A DNA stretch of 57,684 bases from Thalassospira sp. TSL5-1 (GCF_001907695.1 NZ_KV880642.1:64434-122117); one strand, 5' to 3'; positions 30,430-37,262 are shown, counted from the first letter of the stretch. Translations and numbers: made by a program. Notes: a model not told the origin generated them from the sequence alone.

Positions 30430-31205
30430 CGATTTTCGATAATCGATTTAACGTCTAATCGAGGACCGAAATACGATCATCAAATATCGACTGATCGAAA
30501 AATGTTCTTCGATTGAACGAAAAGCACATAATCGTGTAACGTTCAAACGATAAGCGTTAATCGAGTCTTGATTTAGCGATTAACGTCTGAACGACTCTCA
30601 ATGATCGATTAACCGGAAAGCGAGTATCGATATCCGATATCCGCAAACGGACTAACCGTTGATCGAAAGAGCGAAAACTGAACTTCGGGAAAGCGATAGA
30701 CGAAATACGCTTGCCGATTATCGTTTAAGTGAATTTCGATTTTGCATGTCACGTCTATCCGTGTTACGTATATCGATGACACGGAAATCAATAATCGCAA
30801 ATCGGTTTTGGCATTATCGATTTGACGAATTTCGATATACGGAGGAGCGAAGAGTGATTTTTCGCTTAACGATTTTTCGGATTACGTCCCTACAACTTCC
30901 GAAATGCGGTTTTCGATGACCGGTATGTCGGAAATCAAATATCGGCTTCCCGATATACATTATCCGGCAGCCCGAAATGCGTAATCCGATCAATCGAAAA
31001 ACGAAACAGGAGGTATCGATAAACCAGGATACGAAATACGGTACTCGAATCTCGATAAAGGAATACACGAAGATCGATAAACGCCCCTCGGAAAGACAAA
31101 ATCCGAGCCACGCATACCGATAACTCCAAAACCGACACACGGTAATCGACCATCGGTTTTCGCATATCGATCCCCGGGAAATCAGTTCTCGATATCCGAA
31201 AACCG
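30430..31205. repeat. CG-anchored heptad lattice, candidate centromere (parS-like) array
   Basis: Across about 775 bp I count about 87 CG dinucleotides. The steps between neighbours are 7, 8, 14 or 15 bp, apart from a single 6/9 pair at 30642-30657. The first is at 30430 and the last regular one at 31204, which gives 106 steps of mean 7.30 bp. The commonest units read like TCGATAA, ACGAAAT or CCGATAT, so CG is usually followed by A and often preceded by T. The array ends about 50 bp before the parA start and does not extend left of 30430. The period is not a multiple of 3, so it is not coding. Known precedents for side-by-side heptads are the WATCACW arrays bound by the RHH protein omega of Gram-positive plasmids. 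The centromere role is inferred from position and from the RHH-like gene nearby. Confidence 0.8.
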
Positions 31206-31253
31206 TATTGAAACCGCGACAACACACAAATCATCCAGGGTCAAGGAACCGAC

Positions 31254-32129
31254 ATGGCACGCTATAATTATGATTTGCCCTCAGACCTGATTGAAAAAGT
31301 GAAGGCCAAAGGCCCGATGGTCATTGCCACGCTGAATGAAAAGGGCGGCGTTGGAAAAACCACGCTGACATTTCAGGTCTGTGTTCACCTTGCCGAAGCC
31401 GGCCTAAAAGTTCTTGCCGTGGACCTTGATCCCCAGGGCAACCTGACCAAAACGACCCTGCGCTACGGCGAATTGCAACATGACCGCGTTTTCGATGATG
31501 TCGAAATTGACCGCGCCAATTCCATGAGCATTTTTTCCAATGCCAATGAACGGGTTAAACCATTGGCAGTTAGCGAAAACCTGGCGCTCAATACTGGTAA
31601 CACCAACCTGGTCGCCCTGATGGGCATTCAGCATGATCTTTTGCTGGAGCTTGACGAATATCTGGCCCGGCAAACTGAATTTGACATCATGATAATCGAT
31701 TGCCCGCCAACGCCGGGAAATCACGTCACTGCTGCGGCAATGGCCGCCGATTACGTGCTGTCCCCGGCCAATGCCGACGAATATTCGTCAGATGCCATCA
31801 AAAATGTGGTCAAAACCATTACCCGCTTCAAACGCAAATATAATCCGGGTCTTAACCTGCTAGGTGTCATTTTGAATGACGTCGATAACAGCTCGAAAAT
31901 CAAAAAGGATTATGTCGAGCTAATGCGCGGGGAGGGGGCGGAGCCCGACGAATTTTATTACAGCATCCGAGACCGCGTGTTTGAAACCCGACTTGGCAAA
32001 CGGGTGGCATTCCAGGAATCCCAAACCGTAGGCATGCCGATTACCCGCTATCAGCGCGGCACCGCAGCCGATGAAATGTACAGTTTTCTGCTCGAGCTTG
32101 TGACCCGACTGAGCAAGGAGGAAGCGTAA
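31254..32129 (+). CDS. parA: ParA-family partition ATPase
   Basis: This 291-aa Walker-type ATPase should move or position the replicon at cell division. It shows the deviant Walker A KGGVGKTT (residues 30-37), the switch I region VDLDPQGNLT (56-65) and the Walker B/switch II DCPPTPG (149-155). It has only a short N-terminal extension (about 20 aa) and no large HTH domain, which points to a small-ParA (type Ib-like) system where the centromere-binding protein does the regulation. The ATG at 31254 has AAGGA 7 nt upstream. Its stop overlaps the next start as TAATG, so the two are translationally coupled. The CG lattice lies immediately upstream and probably serves as both centromere and operator. 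Confidence 0.92.
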   Translation: MARYNYDLPSDLIEKVKAKGPMVIATLNEKGGVGKTTLTFQVCVHLAEAGLKVLAVDLDPQGNLTKTTLRYGELQHDRVFDDVEIDRANSMSIFSNANERVKPLAVSENLALNTGNTNLVALMGIQHDLLLELDEYLARQTEFDIMIIDCPPTPGNHVTAAAMAADYVLSPANADEYSSDAIKNVVKTITRFKRKYNPGLNLLGVILNDVDNSSKIKKDYVELMRGEGAEPDEFYYSIRDRVFETRLGKRVAFQESQTVGMPITRYQRGTAADEMYSFLLELVTRLSKEEA

Positions 32130-32629
32130 TGGCGACAAAACCCAACTTTGCCCGTCTGGCCCGCCGCGAAAGGGTCAAAAAAGTGCCGCCCAGCCCTCAG
32201 GACCTGGCTGAAATCTGGAATCCGGATGACACGGACGACGATATCGCCAGCAACCTGTCCGAACAGGTGCCCGAGCCCGAACCGGAAGCAAAACAGCCCG
32301 AACCCGCTCCCGTCGTCGCTCAACCCCAGGCGACAACGCCGTCCGAAGCACCTACATCTCCGCAGCCAAGCAACAATGTGCATTCCGGCAAGGAATATAT
32401 TGGCCTGCTGCGCATTGAAACCAAGGTAGACGAAGCAGTGGATCACGTCATCCGCATGCTGGTGCGCAAACGCAAAGCCCATTTGCAAAAGAATGATCCC
32501 TTGCCCGAAGGGGAAGAATACACCCGGGCAGATTTCATGCGCGAGGCGTTGATCCGTTTTTGTCGCGAACTTGACAGCAATTTCGATGATCGAATCGAAT
32601 TGCAACGCAAAGTTATGGAAGAAGATTAA
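32129..32629 (+). CDS. Small RHH-like centromere-binding partner of ParA (candidate ParB functional analogue)
   Basis: This 166-aa protein has a basic N-terminus (NFARLARRERVKK, residues 6-18) that could carry the Arg that stimulates the ParA ATPase. A long acidic/Pro-rich, probably disordered linker (about 30-85) follows. The C-terminal 60 residues have the shape of a ribbon-helix-helix fold: strand LLRIETKV (93-100), helix A DEAVDHVIRMLVRKRK (about 101-116) and helix B TRADFMREALIRFCREL (132-148). RHH proteins such as ParG and omega dimerise and bind rows of short repeats. It has none of the classical ParB CTPase motifs. The TAATG overlap with parA supports a two-gene par operon. A terminator follows at 32676. 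The family assignment is by fold pattern only. Confidence 0.7.
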   Translation: MATKPNFARLARRERVKKVPPSPQDLAEIWNPDDTDDDIASNLSEQVPEPEPEAKQPEPAPVVAQPQATTPSEAPTSPQPSNNVHSGKEYIGLLRIETKVDEAVDHVIRMLVRKRKAHLQKNDPLPEGEEYTRADFMREALIRFCRELDSNFDDRIELQRKVMEED

Positions 32630-32675
32630 AAGTTCGTAACTTCGCGGACAAATCCACCTTGCCAATCGGCACATA

Positions 32676-32708
32676 AACAGCGGCTTTCCCCGGAAACGCC
32701 GCTGTTTT
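32676..32708 (+). terminator. Terminator of the parA operon
   Basis: AACAGCGGC (32676-32684) pairs with GCCGCTGTT (32698-32706) around a 13-nt loop, followed by TTTT from 32705. It is 47 bp downstream of the small partition gene. Confidence 0.75.
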
Positions 32709-33303
32709 GACAGGTCTGCCATTGTCATCCGTGCCGCAAACGAGAGCTGTTCAAGAAACCGTCGATCCTTCCGAAACCTGGAACAGGGCGGGGCGGAGCA
32801 GGGCAGGGCGAGACAAAGTTCTGAACCCCAAACCAGCTTGATGTAGGGCCCTCAGTTCCTTGCCTGAGGGCGTAAAATGCCTATCATTCGGCATTTCACG
32901 GACAAAACCGGGTATATTCATCAAATGTCGCGCTGACAGGGGCCAAAGTCTGCTTGTTGTCCCCGTAAACAACGTTAAGGCATTCGCATTTCGTCCGCGA
33001 TGTACCGATTCGACGGTCAAACGATTCGTTATTTCGCGGACAAACAGGCATTAACCTTTTGAAAATAAATCTTAAAGCAACACTTAAAGTAATAAAACGA
33101 CCTATTTTCAACAGGTTAGAAAAATGCCTTTTCAAAAGCAGGCCAAGTCCCGTTTTATCAGGTCGTCACAACGCGGACAAAACCCTAAAAATCGCCCTGC
33201 AGGCCCTCTAAAAGGCGCCCTTAAAAAAATCGCCCAAAGAGAGATTGGAAAAATCTGACCGTGAAATGCCGAATATTCAAACGCATAAGGGTGTTCTTTC
33301 TCG

Positions 33304-33405
33304 TTACATCGCGGACACTTTTTCTCGTCACATCGCGGACGCTATAGAATCAAAACATTGATATATCGGGCAGATTTGACCAAACTCGTCACATCGCGGA
33401 CAATT
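33304..33405 (+). repeat. Iteron cluster directly upstream of repA
   Basis: Three copies of ACATCGCGGAC (cores CGGAC at 33312, 33336 and 33397) sit 20-120 bp upstream of the repA start. The first two are 24 bp apart and the third is 61 bp further on. Binding of RepA here would repress its own promoter, as in other iteron replicons. This role is inference. Confidence 0.7.
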
Positions 33406-33424
33406 GGGGTAAAGGGACATAAAC

Positions 33425-34543
33425 GTGGCGAGTTCACAACAGGTCGATCTGTTTCTGGATCAACTGGTAGATGGTGCCCCTTTCAAGGACGACCGGATGC
33501 TGATGGAGCATCCCTGGTTCTCGTTGACCAAGCAGCCCCGCCGGACCCCGTTTCACTATAGCCGGGGCGGGGTGGACATCCGCATAGAACCGGGCGCCAA
33601 AGGCATGGCGAACATCTATGACAAGGATTTGTTGATGTATCTTGGATCGATCATCAACGAAAAACTTGAACGCGGTGAAAAGGTTAGCGACCGAAAAATC
33701 ACTTTTGCCGCACATGATTTCCTCCGCTCGACCAAACGCCAAACGTCCAAACGGGGATATACTCTTTTTCTCGATATGCTGGAACGCCTGGACGGGACGC
33801 GTGTGCGAACCAACGTTGAATCAGGCAATGACAAAATCCGCTCCGGTTTTGGCTGGATCGAAAGTTACCGTATCATCGAACGCAAAACCAAAAACGGCCG
33901 TTCCATCATGGCCGGCGTTGAAGTCACCCTCAATGAATGGATGTTCAAGGCGATTGTCATTGATCGACGGGTTCTGACCATCAGCCCGCGTTATTTCGAC
34001 CTTTCCAAGGGGCTGGAACGGCGCATTTATGAACTTGCCCGCAAACATTGCGGCCAGCAGCGCAGTTGGCTGATCAGCATTCCCTCGCTGAAGGAAAAAT
34101 GCGGCTCTGACCGCGAAGAACGCAAGTTTCGCGCCGATCTGGGCAAGATCATCGAGGATGGCAATATCCCCGATTATTCGCTGCGCATGGGCAAATCCGC
34201 CGATTTCGACAGCGCCTTTAAAAGCCGTAATCCCAAGGAATGGATGCTGGAGGTCCGTCCCATCCGTCCGCAAAGTGACGAAACACTTGATGCTGCAGCC
34301 AATCCGGCCGAGGAAAGCCCCGAAAAGCTGTTTGAACGGGGCGATGCCCAATTTCGGCCCAAGCCCCTTTCCATCCACGTCATCAATAATGCCCGTGAAC
34401 GCTTCCCAGACTGGGATATAGACCATCTGGAGCGTGAATGGGCCAGTTCAAGCCAGAGAAACCAACTGGTCATCAAGGACCCGGAAAAGGCCTTCATGGC
34501 GTTTTGCGAACGCTATGTCGCCAATCGCAGCATCGATATGTAA
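33425..34543 (+). CDS. repA: Replication initiator RepA (RPA family, DnaA-like replicon type)
   Basis: This 372-aa protein resembles the alphaproteobacterial plasmid initiators of the Replication initiator protein A (RPA) family. Recognisable stretches are MEHPWFSLTKQPRR (about 27-40), DKDLLMYLGSIINEKLERGE, ISPRYFDLSKGLERRIYELARKHCG and WLISIPSLKEKCGS. It should bind the iterons and open the origin together with host DnaA. The start is GTG (33425), with AAAGGGA 7 nt upstream. No ATG fits as well. Iterons lie on both sides of the gene, and a perfect DnaA box starts 7 bp after the stop. No terminator is visible before the origin. The gene looks intact and has normal length for the family. Confidence 0.92.
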   Translation: MASSQQVDLFLDQLVDGAPFKDDRMLMEHPWFSLTKQPRRTPFHYSRGGVDIRIEPGAKGMANIYDKDLLMYLGSIINEKLERGEKVSDRKITFAAHDFLRSTKRQTSKRGYTLFLDMLERLDGTRVRTNVESGNDKIRSGFGWIESYRIIERKTKNGRSIMAGVEVTLNEWMFKAIVIDRRVLTISPRYFDLSKGLERRIYELARKHCGQQRSWLISIPSLKEKCGSDREERKFRADLGKIIEDGNIPDYSLRMGKSADFDSAFKSRNPKEWMLEVRPIRPQSDETLDAAANPAEESPEKLFERGDAQFRPKPLSIHVINNARERFPDWDIDHLEREWASSSQRNQLVIKDPEKAFMAFCERYVANRSIDM

Positions 34544-34550
34544 GGCCATC

Positions 34551-34559
34551 TGTGGATAA
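34551..34559 (-). promoter_or_regulatory. DnaA box
   Basis: TGTGGATAA is the reverse complement of the perfect consensus TTATCCACA. It lies 7 bp after the repA stop and about 20 bp before the first 22-bp-spaced iteron, where a DnaA-dependent plasmid origin would need it. Confidence 0.8.
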
Positions 34560-34576
34560 CTTTTGGCCCTTAACGG

Positions 34577-34694
34577 CATATCGCGGACCAAAGATCGGTA
34601 CATCACGGACGATCAGTCGATACTTTGCGGTCGTGTTATTGCGGACGGGAGATTTGATACTTCGCGGACAATTGATCGGTACAACGCGGACGCC
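34577..34694 (+). repeat. 22-bp-spaced iterons downstream of repA
   Basis: Copies of a unit like TACTTCGCGGACAATTGATC have cores at 34584, 34606, 34628 (degenerate, CGGTC), 34642, 34665 and 34687. Steps are 22, 22, 14, 23 and 22 bp, so the sites mostly face the same side of the helix. GATCGGTAC joins several neighbouring units. These are the likely RepA-binding iterons of the origin. Confidence 0.85.
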
Positions 34695-34929
34695 ACAGCA
34701 TCACTGACTCCTGAAAACACAAAGGAGTCTCATTTCCACGTAACTTATATAACTCTACTCTAACAATCTTTATTAACTCATATAACAAATCTAAGGTGTT
34801 TGGACGTTATATATGAATTAATCTTTTGTTAATAAATAAAACCATACAGCACGTTCCCTGTCCACAAGAAAAGCAGGAACCCGCTTTACCAGCCAACCAG
34901 TGTTCGTTTCAAAAAAGCCTTGTCAGGTT

Positions 34930-34958
34930 CCATATTTGGGAATATATCCCACATATGG
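34930..34958. promoter_or_regulatory. 29-bp palindrome overlapping the XRE-cupin start codon
   Basis: The arms CCATATTTGGGA (34930-34941) and TCCCACATATGG (34947-34958) match at 11 of 12 positions around ATATA. The ATG at 34955-34957 lies inside the right arm. A regulator dimer bound here would block transcription or translation of its own gene. The structure also leaves no room for a normal ribosome-binding site. Confidence 0.7.
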
Positions 34959-35521
34959 AACAAACACAGCAAAACACCCTTGATCAGCAAATCGCAAGGC
35001 AGCTCCGTCATTTGCGACAACAGCAAACCTGGAGCCTGGACACGCTTGCCAGTAAAACCGGCATTAGCAAATCCACACTTTCCCGGTTGGAGAAAGCCGA
35101 TGTCAGCCCGACAACAGATATGCTTGCCAAATTATGCAGTGCGTATTCGTTAACATTGTCACGGCTAATGCTGCTGATTGAAGAAGATTTTCAGCCTTAT
35201 TACCCGGTCAAACAACAACCGGTCTGGACTGACCCTGAAACGGGCTTTATCCGGCGTTCACTATCACCACCAGCATCAACTCTGGCCGGTGAAGTTCTTG
35301 AGTGCACTATCCCTGCCAACACAACAATAACCTACGCCCAGCCCCCCAAAATCGGGCTTGAACATCATCTTGTTCTGCAAGAAGGGGAACTGACTTTATC
35401 CCTTGATAACAGGCATTACACGTTAAAGCCGGGAGACAGTCTTCGTTATCAGCTTACTGGAACAAGTTGCTTTCAAACACCGCCTGCGTCGGCGGCTCGC
35501 TACTACCTGTTTATTGTTTAA
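34955..35521 (+). CDS. XRE-family regulator with C-terminal cupin domain
   Basis: This 188-aa regulator has an N-terminal helix-turn-helix (about 10-66; IARQLRHLRQQQTWSLDTLA, then TGISKSTLSRLEKADVSPTT) and a C-terminal cupin (about 105-188; HHLVLQEGELTLSLDNRHY, LKPGDSLRY). In this class the cupin senses a small ligand and the HTH represses nearby genes. I chose the ATG at 34955 because the HTH begins right after it. The frame is open for 43 more codons upstream, but these look non-coding and overlap AT-rich origin DNA. The next gene, a GNAT acetyltransferase, starts 8 bp after the stop, so both form an operon. The palindrome over the start points to autoregulation. Confidence 0.88.
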   Translation: MEQTQQNTLDQQIARQLRHLRQQQTWSLDTLASKTGISKSTLSRLEKADVSPTTDMLAKLCSAYSLTLSRLMLLIEEDFQPYYPVKQQPVWTDPETGFIRRSLSPPASTLAGEVLECTIPANTTITYAQPPKIGLEHHLVLQEGELTLSLDNRHYTLKPGDSLRYQLTGTSCFQTPPASAARYYLFIV

Positions 35522-35529
35522 GAAAACCC

Positions 35530-36075
35530 ATGCAAATCCATGACGTTAATCCCGACATCACGATAGAAAACTGCCAACCTGACCTGTTTGATCATTATCT
35601 TGATGACCTGGCACATCTTCTTCATGCCTGCATTTATGCAGGGGCCAGTATCAGTTTTATCCATCCCTTTGACATCGAAGCTGCCAGGGGTTTTTGGCAA
35701 AAAAGCGTCAGGCCCGGTGTTATCGCGGGAACCAGAAATGTCTTGGTGGTAAAGGTGAATGGCGCCATCGCGGGCTCGGTTCAGCTTGATTGTGATACAC
35801 CGCCAAACCAGCAGCACCGTGCCGAAGTGGCAAAATTGCTGGTTCATCCGGATTATCGCCGCCAGGGCCTGGCAAAAAGGTTGATGGGGGCACTGGAAGA
35901 TCTGGCAAAAACCCGTAAACGAACCCTGATCACCCTTGATACCCGTACAGGGGACAAGGCAGAACCGCTTTACCGCGCACTAGGATATCACACCGTTGGG
36001 TCCATCCCCGCTTTCGCCAAAGACCCGTTTACCGATAGCCTTGATCCAACCACGATCATGTATAAGCAGCTATAA
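35530..36075 (+). CDS. GNAT-family N-acetyltransferase
   Basis: This 181-aa acetyltransferase should transfer an acetyl group from acetyl-CoA to an amine. The core includes NVLVVKVNGAIAGSVQLDC (beta 2-4), the acetyl-CoA pyrophosphate loop VHPDYRRQGLAKRLMGAL (motif A, Q/RxxGxA form) and the motif B region AEPLYRALGYHTVGSIP. I chose the ATG at 35530, 8 bp after the upstream stop. An overlapping upstream extension is open but unlikely. The substrate cannot be read from sequence. Co-transcription with an XRE-cupin regulator suggests it modifies or detoxifies the ligand that this regulator senses, which is inference. Confidence 0.88.
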   Translation: MQIHDVNPDITIENCQPDLFDHYLDDLAHLLHACIYAGASISFIHPFDIEAARGFWQKSVRPGVIAGTRNVLVVKVNGAIAGSVQLDCDTPPNQQHRAEVAKLLVHPDYRRQGLAKRLMGALEDLAKTRKRTLITLDTRTGDKAEPLYRALGYHTVGSIPAFAKDPFTDSLDPTTIMYKQL

Positions 36076-36133
36076 GCTGCATCTGGGACTTTAATGCACA
36101 GACGGCAGGATATGATGAGGTCCGGTTAATCGT

Positions 36134-36577
36134 TTAACCGTGCTCGACCATCAAAATGTGCTCGGCAGTCAGGACCGTTTCATCATTTTGGTTTAAAACA
36201 TCAATCCGTTCAATGACCTGGCCGAAATCAGGATGGTCTGTTTCAGCAACCAGACGGGAAACGGTGATGGCCGAATGCAGCGTGTCGCCAATGAAAACCG
36301 GACGGACAAAGCGGACCCGGTCATATCCCGATGAAAAAGCAACCGGATTGTTGCTGGTTTGCGACGCCAAGCCGACAGCAAAGGAAAAAACCAGGGTTCC
36401 ATGCGCGATGCGACGTTTGAACTCGGTCGATTTGGCAAATTCGGCATCCATGTGATGGGGGGAGAAATCCCCTGTATGCCCGGCATGTACGACAATATCG
36501 GTTTCAGTAATCGTGCGGGCAGGGCTCTGGCGGACATCCCCCTTGTGGTAATCTTTGAAATATTGCTTTTTTTCCAT
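36134..36577 (-). CDS. MaoC-like hydratase (hot-dog fold)
   Basis: This 147-aa protein has a MaoC/R-specific enoyl-CoA hydratase pattern: TITETDIVVHAGHTGDFSPHHMDAEFA (split as TITETDIVVHAGHTGD and FSPHHMDAEFA, about 21-48), then RRIAHGTLVFSFAVGL, and SGYDRVRFVRPVFIGDTLH. The Asp/His pair in GDFSPHHMD fits the catalytic site that adds water to a trans-2-enoyl thioester. I chose the ATG at 36577, after which the conserved part begins. Upstream codons in the same frame look non-coding. The gene is convergent with the GNAT gene, 58 bp apart. A hairpin, CGGTTAA (36123-36129) with TTAACCG (36134-36140), overlaps its stop. It stands alone, so the pathway is unclear. Confidence 0.85.
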   Translation of the reverse strand: MEKKQYFKDYHKGDVRQSPARTITETDIVVHAGHTGDFSPHHMDAEFAKSTEFKRRIAHGTLVFSFAVGLASQTSNNPVAFSSGYDRVRFVRPVFIGDTLHSAITVSRLVAETDHPDFGQVIERIDVLNQNDETVLTAEHILMVEHG

Positions 36578-36736
36578 GCCGCTTTTCGCCCCTTCACACA
36601 GGATTTTCATCCTGTTGCCCCTGTCTGATGAAATCAGCTGATTTTCTATCCTGCTTTTACCAACAGGCCTCAGATCTTGCAATTAATCCGGGGGAAACAA
36701 TAGGGATCATGGTTGGTGAATGGCGGCGTAATGGTG

Positions 36737-36780
36737 CGGATCTTCGATCCATAATACGGAAATTCGGAAATCGATAATCG
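36737..36780. repeat. Short CG-spaced patch resembling the lattice array
   Basis: CG dinucleotides lie at 36737, 36745, 36757, 36765, 36772 and 36779, with steps of 8, 12, 8, 7 and 7 bp. Units such as TCGGAAA and TCGATAA match those of the main array at 30430-31205. It may be a satellite binding site, or chance. Confidence 0.4.
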
Positions 36781-36927
36781 TTTTTTGTCTGCCAAAATAT
36801 TGATAATAAATGATTCAATTAAGTTCTACTGAGTTATTACGGTATTTTAAATACGGTAAAATACCGACATTGGCGAGTTGGGCAAAGACCGATTGTTTTG
36901 GCCTCCGCCTGATCAACATTCGGTACA

Positions 36928-36952
36928 TCACGGACATTCGATATGTCCGTGA
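36928..36952. repeat. Inverted pair of iteron cores
   Basis: TCACGGACAT (36928-36937) and its exact reverse complement ATGTCCGTGA (36943-36952) flank TCGAT. The core CACGGAC is the same as in the repA iterons, and the left copy is preceded by GGTAC as in the origin. Inverted iterons often act as operators for initiator dimers. Confidence 0.65.
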
Positions 36953-37129
36953 AATGCCGATAGTTTTGGGAGTTTGCCCGTTAAATGGCATGAACCTGAG
37001 CCGGGATTCGTTTTGAAAACCTGATTTTCGGCACCTTTTCGCACAATCGCGTGAAACAGGCAGGTGTAGCGATGTGTATCGCAGTCTGCGCGACGGTTCC
37101 TGTAACCTCATGATTTATTTTGGTAATTC

Positions 37130-37156
37130 GCGTTTCAAATGAAAAACATGAAACGC
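37130..37156. promoter_or_regulatory. Inverted repeat, probable RpiR operator 1
   Basis: GCGTTTCA (37130-37137) and TGAAACGC (37149-37156) are perfectly inverted with 11 bp between them. It lies about 107 bp upstream of the regulator gene. RpiR-type regulators commonly bind GAAA/TTTC inverted repeats. Confidence 0.6.
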
Positions 37157-37170
37157 ACTTCAAAACAAAT

Positions 37171-37195
37171 GTTTCAAAGTTATCTTGAATGAAAC
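37171..37195. promoter_or_regulatory. Inverted repeat, probable RpiR operator 2
   Basis: GTTTCA (37171-37176) and TGAAAC (37190-37195) repeat the half-site of operator 1, with 13 bp between. A lone TGAAAC at 37052-37057 and a GTTTCG near 37208 add possible half-sites. Confidence 0.55.
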
Positions 37196-37262
37196 ACTTG
37201 TTGTTTTGTTTCGCACGATATGACTAAATTTCCATCATTGTGCAGAAGCAAGCAGGACGAAT

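Larger units (their letters stand above)
32630..33424. other. Leader region of repA with scattered iterons
   Basis: About 800 bp without a gene. Copies of the iteron core CGCGGACAAA or close variants occur near 32641-32652, 32894-32907 (CACGGAC), 33032-33044 and 33167-33182, with an inverted copy at 32989-33006. These positions are widely spaced. A perfect 8-bp hairpin, GCCCTCAG (32848-32855) with CTGAGGGC (32864-32871), lies in the middle with no T-run. The region probably takes part in replication control or initiator autoregulation. I see no coding sequence. Confidence 0.6.
34551..34850. other. Probable replication origin
   Basis: A DnaA box (34551), six iteron-like sites (34577-34694) and a strongly AT-rich tract (about 34730-34850, containing TTATATAAC, TATTAAC, TTATATATG and TTAATAAATAAA) follow one another. 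This order of initiator sites and an unwinding-type AT tract next to the initiator gene is the standard form of iteron origins. Function is not shown by sequence alone. Confidence 0.75.
36578..37262. other. Intergenic region between maoC-like and rpiR-like genes
   Basis: About 680 bp without a recognisable gene. It holds a small CG-spaced patch (36737-36780), an inverted iteron pair (36928-36952) and RpiR-type inverted repeats near the right end, each listed separately. The middle is AT-rich (about 36780-36860). The iteron and lattice motifs suggest a second, minor site for the replicon's own DNA-binding proteins. Confidence 0.6.

Noticed and set aside
30659..30919. Open frames in both directions within the CG lattice region
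   Set aside because: The 7.3-bp spacing rotates through all frames, and units such as TCGATA contain few stops. The translations are runs of R, F, Y and I without protein character.
30430..31205. CRISPR array
   Set aside because: There is no constant repeat of 24-40 bp with unique spacers. Only a dinucleotide phase is conserved, and no cas genes are near.
32848..32871. Perfect 8-bp hairpin as a terminator
   Set aside because: No T-run follows on either strand, and a better terminator for the parA operon lies at 32676-32708. It may still be a structural element of the repA leader.
34826..34954. Upstream N-terminal extension of the XRE-cupin gene
   Set aside because: The 43 extra codons overlap AT-rich origin DNA and show no conserved protein character. 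The HTH begins just after the ATG at 34955.
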